Assembly (NCBI GenBank): GCA_001798565.1
Contig: MGSR01000045.1
Coordinates: 1 to 8,856, forward strand
Direction of reading: 5' to 3'
Length of the DNA stretch: 8,856 nucleotides
Source: Deltaproteobacteria bacterium RIFCSPLOWO2_12_FULL_60_16
GTDB taxonomy: Bacteria > Desulfobacterota > Binatia > UBA9968
In this document: piece by piece, positions 4,761 to 8,856 of the stretch
Layout: each line of letters starts with the position of its first letter
Numbering within the stretch: position 1 is the first letter of the stretch
Made by a program: the position numbers and the translations under genes
The notes under the pieces: generated by a model
Seen by the model: the letters and a program-made list of their open reading frames with translations, nothing else
Databases searched by the model: none
What the model was told of the DNA's origin: nothing

Positions 4761-6695
4761 ATGGTCTCCTTTCCCGGCATTCCCAGCACGGCCGACGGCT
4801 CCGAGGCGGTGGTCTGGGTCGAGAGCCACATCAGCCAAGGGGCCTGCGCTTATCCGATCACGCCGTCGACGAACATGGGCGGCGGCTATCAGATGGCGGT
4901 GGCCAACGGCCGGCAAAATCTCTGGGGCGAGCCGCTGGCTTTTTTGGAGCCCGAGTCGGAGCACAGTTCCGCCAGCGCTTGCGAGGGATTCGCGCTCGCC
5001 GGCGGCCGGGTGGCCAATTTTACCTCCGGGCAGGGACTGATCCTGATGAAGGAGGTCTTGTACGTGATCGCGGGCAAGCGCCTGCCGGTGGTCTTTCACA
5101 TCGGCGCGCGCGCCCTGACCTCGCAGGCGCTCAATATCCACGCCGGCCATGATGACGTCATGGGGGTGGCCGACTGCGGCTGGGGAATGCTCTTTGCCCG
5201 CAACGCCCAGGAGGCGGCGGACCTGGCGTTGATCGCGCGGCGCGCGGCGGAAGAGGCGGAGACTCCGTTCTTTAACGTTCAAGACGGCTTCCTGACGACG
5301 CACACGATCGAAAGCTTGAAGCTGCCGGAGCCCGAGCTGATGAAGGAGTTTATCGGCGATCCCGCGAGCGAGCACCGGCTGCGCAATCTCATGGATCCGG
5401 CCCATCCGATCATGAGCGGCGTGGTGCAGAATCAAGACAGCTATATGAAGGGCAAGATCGCGCAACGCTATTTTTACGACCGGCTGCCGGCGATCGTGCA
5501 GCAGGTGATGGCGCGCTTTTCCGACCTGACCGGCCGGCGCTATGCCATGATCGATCCCTACCGCCTGGAGGATGCCGAGCACGCCATCGTCGGCATGGGG
5601 AGCCTGCTCGAGACCGCCTCGGCCACCGTCGATTACCTGCGCGAGCGGGAGCAGCTCAAAGTCGGATCCCTGCACGTGACCTGCTATCGTCCGTTTCCCG
5701 GACCCGAGATCGTTGAGGCGCTGAAGCACCTCAAGTCGGTCGCCGTCATCGAGCGGCTGGACGATCCGGCGGCCCGCTCCAATCCTTTGACCGCCGCCAT
5801 CAAGGCCGCTTTTGCCGACGCGTTGGCCGGCGCCCCCGGCTACCCGGCCCTAAAGCGCGCGCCGGTCGTCTATTCCGGCGCGGCCGGGCTTGGCAGCCGC
5901 GATATTCGTCCCGCCGATTTCGTGGCGGTGGTGGACCACATGCGCCGGCAAAAGGAGCGCCGCTTCTTCGTGCTCGGCATCAAGCACGAGCTCGCGCTTG
6001 TCGCCGAGCGCGACCCCGACGTGCGTCCGCCGGGCGCGTTCTCCATGCGCGGCTATTCCATAGGCGGCTATGGCTCGGTGACCACCAACAAGATCATCGC
6101 CACGGTCGTCGGAGATCTCTTCGGTCTCAAGGTCCAGGCCTATCCGCTGTACGGCTCGGAGAAGAAGGGGCTGCCGACGACCTACTACCTGACGGTGGCC
6201 GAGGAGCCGATCCGGGTTCATTCCGAGCTGAAATACGTCGATTTCGTGCCGCTCAACAACGTCAACGCCTTCAATCTGGGCAATCCGCTGGACGGCCTGG
6301 CGCCGGGCGGCGCGATCTTCATCCAGCACCAGAGCGCCAATCCGGCAGAGGTGTGGGAAACGATCCCCGCCCCGGCGCGCGATACGATCCGGCGCAAGGG
6401 CATTCGGGTCCTGGCGCTCGATGCCGTGAAGATCGCCGAGGAGGTGGCGAGCCGGCCGGAGCTGGCGCAGCGCACGCAGGGCATTGTGCTGTTGGGTGTC
6501 TTTCTCCGGGTGGCGCCGTTCATTTTGCAGCGAGGGCTCGGCGACGCGGAGCTCTACGGCGCCGTGGAAAAATCGCTGCGCAAGTTTTTCGGCAAGCTGA
6601 GCGAGCAGGTGATCCAGGATAACTTAAAGGCGGTGAAGCGCGGCCACACGGAGGTTTTCGAGGTGCCGCCCGAAGTGATGGAGGCGGCGGCATGA
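4761..6695 (+). CDS. Pyruvate:ferredoxin oxidoreductase-type 2-oxoacid oxidoreductase, fused alpha-gamma subunit
   Basis: This chain supplies the pyrimidine-binding and gamma parts of a PFOR-type enzyme (2-oxoacid + CoA to acyl-CoA + CO2 + reduced ferredoxin). In 644 residues, domain I has GACAYPITPSTNMG (Thr34, equivalent to the substrate-contacting Thr31 of D. africanus PFOR), ESEHSSASACEGFALAGG (Glu67, expected TPP-activating Glu) and HIGARALTSQALNIHAGHDD (Arg117, substrate carboxylate). Domain II follows to about 400. The gamma domain starts near 425 with RGYSIGGYGSVTTNK and LYGSEKKGLPTTYYL. It ends where domain III of single-chain PFOR ends, so domains IV-VI are on the separate delta-beta chain. 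The motifs resemble PFOR most, but pyruvate is not proven; 2-oxoglutarate or another 2-oxoacid is possible. ATG 4761 has no Shine-Dalgarno; TTG 4743 (also without one) is the only other in-frame choice before the stop at 4737. Confidence 0.9.
   Translation: MVSFPGIPSTADGSEAVVWVESHISQGACAYPITPSTNMGGGYQMAVANGRQNLWGEPLAFLEPESEHSSASACEGFALAGGRVANFTSGQGLILMKEVLYVIAGKRLPVVFHIGARALTSQALNIHAGHDDVMGVADCGWGMLFARNAQEAADLALIARRAAEEAETPFFNVQDGFLTTHTIESLKLPEPELMKEFIGDPASEHRLRNLMDPAHPIMSGVVQNQDSYMKGKIAQRYFYDRLPAIVQQVMARFSDLTGRRYAMIDPYRLEDAEHAIVGMGSLLETASATVDYLREREQLKVGSLHVTCYRPFPGPEIVEALKHLKSVAVIERLDDPAARSNPLTAAIKAAFADALAGAPGYPALKRAPVVYSGAAGLGSRDIRPADFVAVVDHMRRQKERRFFVLGIKHELALVAERDPDVRPPGAFSMRGYSIGGYGSVTTNKIIATVVGDLFGLKVQAYPLYGSEKKGLPTTYYLTVAEEPIRVHSELKYVDFVPLNNVNAFNLGNPLDGLAPGGAIFIQHQSANPAEVWETIPAPARDTIRRKGIRVLALDAVKIAEEVASRPELAQRTQGIVLLGVFLRVAPFILQRGLGDAELYGAVEKSLRKFFGKLSEQVIQDNLKAVKRGHTEVFEVPPEVMEAAA
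6680..6684 (+). promoter_or_regulatory. Shine-Dalgarno of the 15-codon micro-ORF
   Basis: GGAGG lies seven bases before ATG 6692, inside the last codons of the alpha-gamma gene. It is a consensus site at ideal spacing that would otherwise serve no annotated gene; the codons around it are Glu/Ala, so chance is possible. Confidence 0.45.
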
Positions 6696-6739
6696 AAATA
6701 ATCGGCGCTTGCGCGCCGGCAGGGGAGAGCGGGTCATGA
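6692..6739 (+). CDS. Candidate 15-residue relay/leader micro-ORF
   Basis: ATG 6692 overlaps the alpha-gamma stop (ATGA at 6692-6695), and its own TGA (6737-6739) overlaps the CBS gene start (ATGA at 6736-6739). A GGAGG site lies seven bases upstream. The peptide would be MKIIGACAPAGESGS, too short to have a recognisable fold. Its most plausible role is to carry ribosomes across the gap so that alpha-gamma, CBS and delta-beta are translated together, or to act as a leader sensing translation through the GC-rich hairpin it contains. Both overlaps plus the ribosome-binding site are seen directly; translation is inferred. Confidence 0.42.
   Translation: MKIIGACAPAGESGS
6703..6718 (+). repeat. 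GC-rich hairpin between alpha-gamma and CBS genes
   Basis: CGGCGC (6703-6708) and GCGCCG (6713-6718) pair perfectly around a TTGC loop. No U tract follows, so it is not an intrinsic terminator. It lies just before the CBS ribosome-binding site (GGGGAG, 6722-6727) and could set relative expression or mRNA processing. In GC-rich DNA such stems are common. Confidence 0.4.
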
Positions 6740-7140
6740 GCGGACAAACGGTTGGCGCCTGGATGCACCGCGGCGTGATCAGCTGCGGTCCCGACACTTC
6801 GCTGGAAGAGGTGGCTCGCACCATGGACTCCAAAGACGTGAGCGCCCTGGTGGTCGTCAACGAGGCGGGCGATGTGGTGGGGGTGATCTCGCGGACGGAC
6901 CTGGTCAACACCCGTTTCGTCGAGCCGTACATGAAGCATTGGCGGGGCATGACCGCGGAGCACCTGATGAGCCGTCCGGTCATCAGCGTCAGCCCGGAGA
7001 CCCTCGTTACCGAGGCCGCAAACATCCTGCGTGAGAAGCAGATCCACCGGCTGGTGGTGGTCGAGAAGGAGGGGCAGCGGCTGCGGCCCCTGGGGATTCT
7101 CTCAGTCACGGACCTGGCGAAAAATATCGATGGGAGATAG
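6736..7140 (+). CDS. Two-CBS-domain (Bateman module) protein within the oxidoreductase operon
   Basis: The 134 residues consist of little but two CBS motifs. CBS1 (about 5-60) runs from VGAWMHRGVISCGPDTSLEEVARTM to VVGVISRTDL. CBS2 (about 72-131) runs from TAEHLMSRPVISVSPETLVTEA to PLGILSVTDL. Both keep the G-h-x-S-x-T-D signature (Ser52/Thr54/Asp55 and Ser123/Thr125/Asp126), in which the Asp usually holds the ribose of AMP, ADP, ATP or SAM, so both nucleotide sites look usable. There is no fused enzyme or transporter domain. ATG 6736 has GGGGAG eight bases upstream; an upstream TTG at 6709 in the same frame has no support. It sits between the two subunit genes of one enzyme, so a role sensing adenylate charge and adjusting the oxidoreductase is a reasonable inference, though not shown. 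Confidence 0.92.
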   Translation: MSGQTVGAWMHRGVISCGPDTSLEEVARTMDSKDVSALVVVNEAGDVVGVISRTDLVNTRFVEPYMKHWRGMTAEHLMSRPVISVSPETLVTEAANILREKQIHRLVVVEKEGQRLRPLGILSVTDLAKNIDGR

Positions 7141-7142
7141 GC

Positions 7143-7147
7143 GGAGG
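7143..7147 (+). promoter_or_regulatory. Shine-Dalgarno that selects GTG 7154
   Basis: GGAGG lies six bases before GTG 7154. The alternatives in this frame, ATG 7130 and the more upstream start near 7031, overlap the CBS gene and have no such site, so GTG is preferred. Confidence 0.65.
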
Positions 7148-7153
7148 TTTGCA

Positions 7154-8842
7154 GTGAAAAGACACGCGCGGAAATCGAACGGGACCAAGGCGACGGTCCG
7201 CAAGCCGACCGAGATCGGTGTCAAGCAGCCGGGCGAAGCCAAAGAGATTCACGAGGCCACGTTCCTGGAGACCCGGCTCCTGGAGCTCGATCTCGACACC
7301 TATGTCGATGACTTCAACCGGCGGGTGATCGGCGCCTACCAGCAGGGGACGGGCTCGGTCGCGCTCCCGGCCGACATCGGCATAGCCCGGAGCCTCATTC
7401 CCCCGGGCACCGCGGCGCTGCGCGACTTCAGCTACATCGCGCCGGAGATTCCGGAATTTATTTCCGACAAATGCGTCGGCTGCATGAGCTGCGTCACCGA
7501 GTGTCCGGACACCGCCATCCTGGGCAAGGCGATTCCGGCCTCCCGGGTGGAGCGGGCCCTGGCCGAGATCGATGACCCGGCGGAGCGGGAGCGGGTGCGC
7601 TCCCACTGGAGCCGGACCCGCAAGTACTTCGACGTGCCGGAGAAAAAGGGCGGGGAAGGCGCGCTGTTCGGCATCTTCATAGACCCCACCAAGTGCAAAG
7701 GCTGCGCCGAGTGCGTGCAGGTGTGCGACGAGCTGGACTATCACGCTCTCACCATGGTCAAGAAGGACGGGGCGACGCTGCCGCGCTACCGCCACGCGTT
7801 CAATTTCTTTCGCCGCGTCGGACCGACCCCAAAGGAGTATATCAACGAGAAGGCGCTGGCCGACTTCATGCTGGCGGAGGCCTCGGCGCTGCTCTTTGTC
7901 GGCGGGGCGGGCTCGTGCATGGGCTGCGGCGAGGCGACGGCTCTGCGCATGATGCTGGCGGCGACCGGCTTCGTCTACGGGCCGGAGAAGATCGCGATCG
8001 TCGCCGCCACCGGCTGCAATACCGTGTATAGCTCGACCTATCCCTACAATCCCTTTCTCGTCCCCTGGACCAACTCGTTGTTCGAGAACGCGCCGGCGGT
8101 GGCGATGGGAATCCGCTCGCGCTGGGATCAAAAGGGATGGCGCGACAAGAAGCTCTGGGTGATCGGCGGCGACGGCGCCATGTACGATATCGGCTTTCAG
8201 AGCTTGAGCCGGCTGCTTGCCAGCGGCATGGACATCAATATCCTGGTGCTCGATACCCAGGTCTACTCGAATACCGGCGGCCAGGCCTCGACCGCTTCCT
8301 TCTCCGCGCAGGACGCCAAGATGGCGGCGATCGGCGGCTCGCTGCCGGGAAAACGGGAGCACAGGAAGGAGCTGGCGGAGATTGGTCTGATGCACCCGGA
8401 GGTCTACGTCGCCCAGACGACGCCCGCTTATATCAACCACTTTTACAAAGCCATCATCGAGGCCAACGAATATCCGGGTCCGGCGCTGGTCAACGTGTAT
8501 GCCACCTGCCAGCCGGAGCACGGGGTGGCCGACAACCTCTCCGCGCAGCATGCCAGAATGGCCGTGGAGTCGCGCGCCTTCCCCCTGTTCGTGCACGATC
8601 CGCGCAAAGGGAAGAAGATCCGCGAGCGCTTGAGCCTGGTCGGCAATCCCGGGCAAAAAGAGGACTGGTGGACGCCGCCGAACGGCGACAGCCCCTTTAC
8701 CTTCGTCGACTTCGCCCGCACCGAGCGGCGCTTCGCCAAGCAGTTCGATGCCGCCGACAATCCCTCCCAGGCGCTTCTCGAGGCCCAAGAGTATCGGCTG
8801 CACAACTGGCACCTGTTGCAGGAGCTGGCCGGCCTGCGCTGA
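7154..8842 (+). CDS. Pyruvate:ferredoxin oxidoreductase-type 2-oxoacid oxidoreductase, fused delta-beta subunit
   Basis: This is the TPP-binding and electron-transfer half of the split PFOR-type enzyme, 562 residues from GTG 7154. A basic N-terminal tail and a domain IV-like linker (residues about 1-100, containing SLIPPGTAALRDFSYIAPEIPEF) precede two ferredoxin motifs: Cys107/110/113/117 followed by Pro (CxxCxxCxxxCP) and Cys181/184/187/191 (CxxCxxCxxxC, followed by Asp not Pro). The beta domain carries CMGCGE (Cys255, Cys258), ATGC (Cys288) and YATC (Cys452), the four ligands expected for the proximal cluster. The TPP/Mg site is GDGAMYD (Asp340) with SNTGGQ (Asn373). The conserved run AYDIG-like MYDIGFQSLSRLLASGMDINILVLDTQVYSNTGG is strongly PFOR. 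Three 4Fe-4S clusters therefore look complete. It is cytosolic, follows the CBS gene by 13 bases, and acts with the alpha-gamma chain. Substrate is inferred from family only. Confidence 0.93.
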   Translation: MKRHARKSNGTKATVRKPTEIGVKQPGEAKEIHEATFLETRLLELDLDTYVDDFNRRVIGAYQQGTGSVALPADIGIARSLIPPGTAALRDFSYIAPEIPEFISDKCVGCMSCVTECPDTAILGKAIPASRVERALAEIDDPAERERVRSHWSRTRKYFDVPEKKGGEGALFGIFIDPTKCKGCAECVQVCDELDYHALTMVKKDGATLPRYRHAFNFFRRVGPTPKEYINEKALADFMLAEASALLFVGGAGSCMGCGEATALRMMLAATGFVYGPEKIAIVAATGCNTVYSSTYPYNPFLVPWTNSLFENAPAVAMGIRSRWDQKGWRDKKLWVIGGDGAMYDIGFQSLSRLLASGMDINILVLDTQVYSNTGGQASTASFSAQDAKMAAIGGSLPGKREHRKELAEIGLMHPEVYVAQTTPAYINHFYKAIIEANEYPGPALVNVYATCQPEHGVADNLSAQHARMAVESRAFPLFVHDPRKGKKIRERLSLVGNPGQKEDWWTPPNGDSPFTFVDFARTERRFAKQFDAADNPSQALLEAQEYRLHNWHLLQELAGLR

Positions 8843-8856
8843 GTCGATGTGCCGTT

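Noticed and set aside
4671..5729. 352-aa open frame on the minus strand opposite the alpha-gamma gene
   Set aside because: Same GC-rich shadow effect; no family motif and no ribosome-binding site, and the plus strand is clearly coding.
7106..8812. 568-aa open frame on the minus strand opposite delta-beta
   Set aside because: Long antisense frames are expected in GC-rich coding DNA. Its sequence is low-complexity Arg/His/Ala/Gly with no recognisable motif, while the plus strand encodes an unmistakable oxidoreductase.
1..8856. CRISPR arrays, tRNA/rRNA genes, insertion sequences or attachment sites
   Set aside because: No spaced direct repeats, cloverleaf sequences, transposase frames or terminal inverted repeats were seen on either strand.

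Overview
The window comes from a bacterium whose main genes are GC-rich. Two sampled 60-base lines in the oxidoreductase genes are 73-77% GC and one in the topoisomerase genes is 67%. It has Shine-Dalgarno sites and sigma70-like promoters, and it combines a type IIB topoisomerase (topo VI, archaeal/plant type, sporadic in bacteria) with an oxygen-sensitive ferredoxin-linked 2-oxoacid oxidoreductase. That mix suggests an uncultured or deep lineage (NC10/Rokubacteria, Desulfobacterota-like or similar), but the phylum cannot be fixed from this sequence.

Positions 1-799 (+) hold a two-gene unit of visibly lower GC (about 50%). The first gene, cut by the window start, is a DUF3179 protein whose frame runs through an in-frame TGA at 213-215. 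That TGA stands exactly where the first Cys of the family's CPLC motif is expected, and a two-helix hairpin with a CGUGU apical loop follows it. The best reading is a selenoprotein with a Sec-x-x-Cys motif and a bacterial SECIS, not a pseudogene. Its stop overlaps the start of a 71-residue helical protein of unknown function (ATGA).

Positions 851-3966 (-) are a top6B-top6A operon encoding the ATPase (B) and DNA-cleaving (A) subunits of DNA topoisomerase VI, with all diagnostic motifs present. B comes first, and A's ribosome-binding site spans the B stop codon. Upstream on the same strand, 4128-4562 is a separate VOC/glyoxalase-fold gene with a clear promoter and strong Shine-Dalgarno.

Positions 4761-8842 (+) are a pyruvate:ferredoxin oxidoreductase-type enzyme split into two chains: an alpha-gamma subunit (domains I-III of the single-chain enzyme) and a delta-beta subunit (two 4Fe-4S clusters plus the TPP domain with the proximal-cluster cysteines). 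Their combined length (about 1206 residues) matches the single-chain enzyme. At the split lies a gene for a two-CBS-domain (Bateman) protein, a likely adenine-nucleotide sensor. Between alpha-gamma and the CBS gene is a 15-codon micro-ORF whose start overlaps the preceding stop and whose stop overlaps the following start, so the operon looks tightly translationally coupled.

Most valuable points: the probable DUF3179 selenoprotein with its SECIS, and the split oxidoreductase with a Bateman gene and relay micro-ORF inserted at the break.
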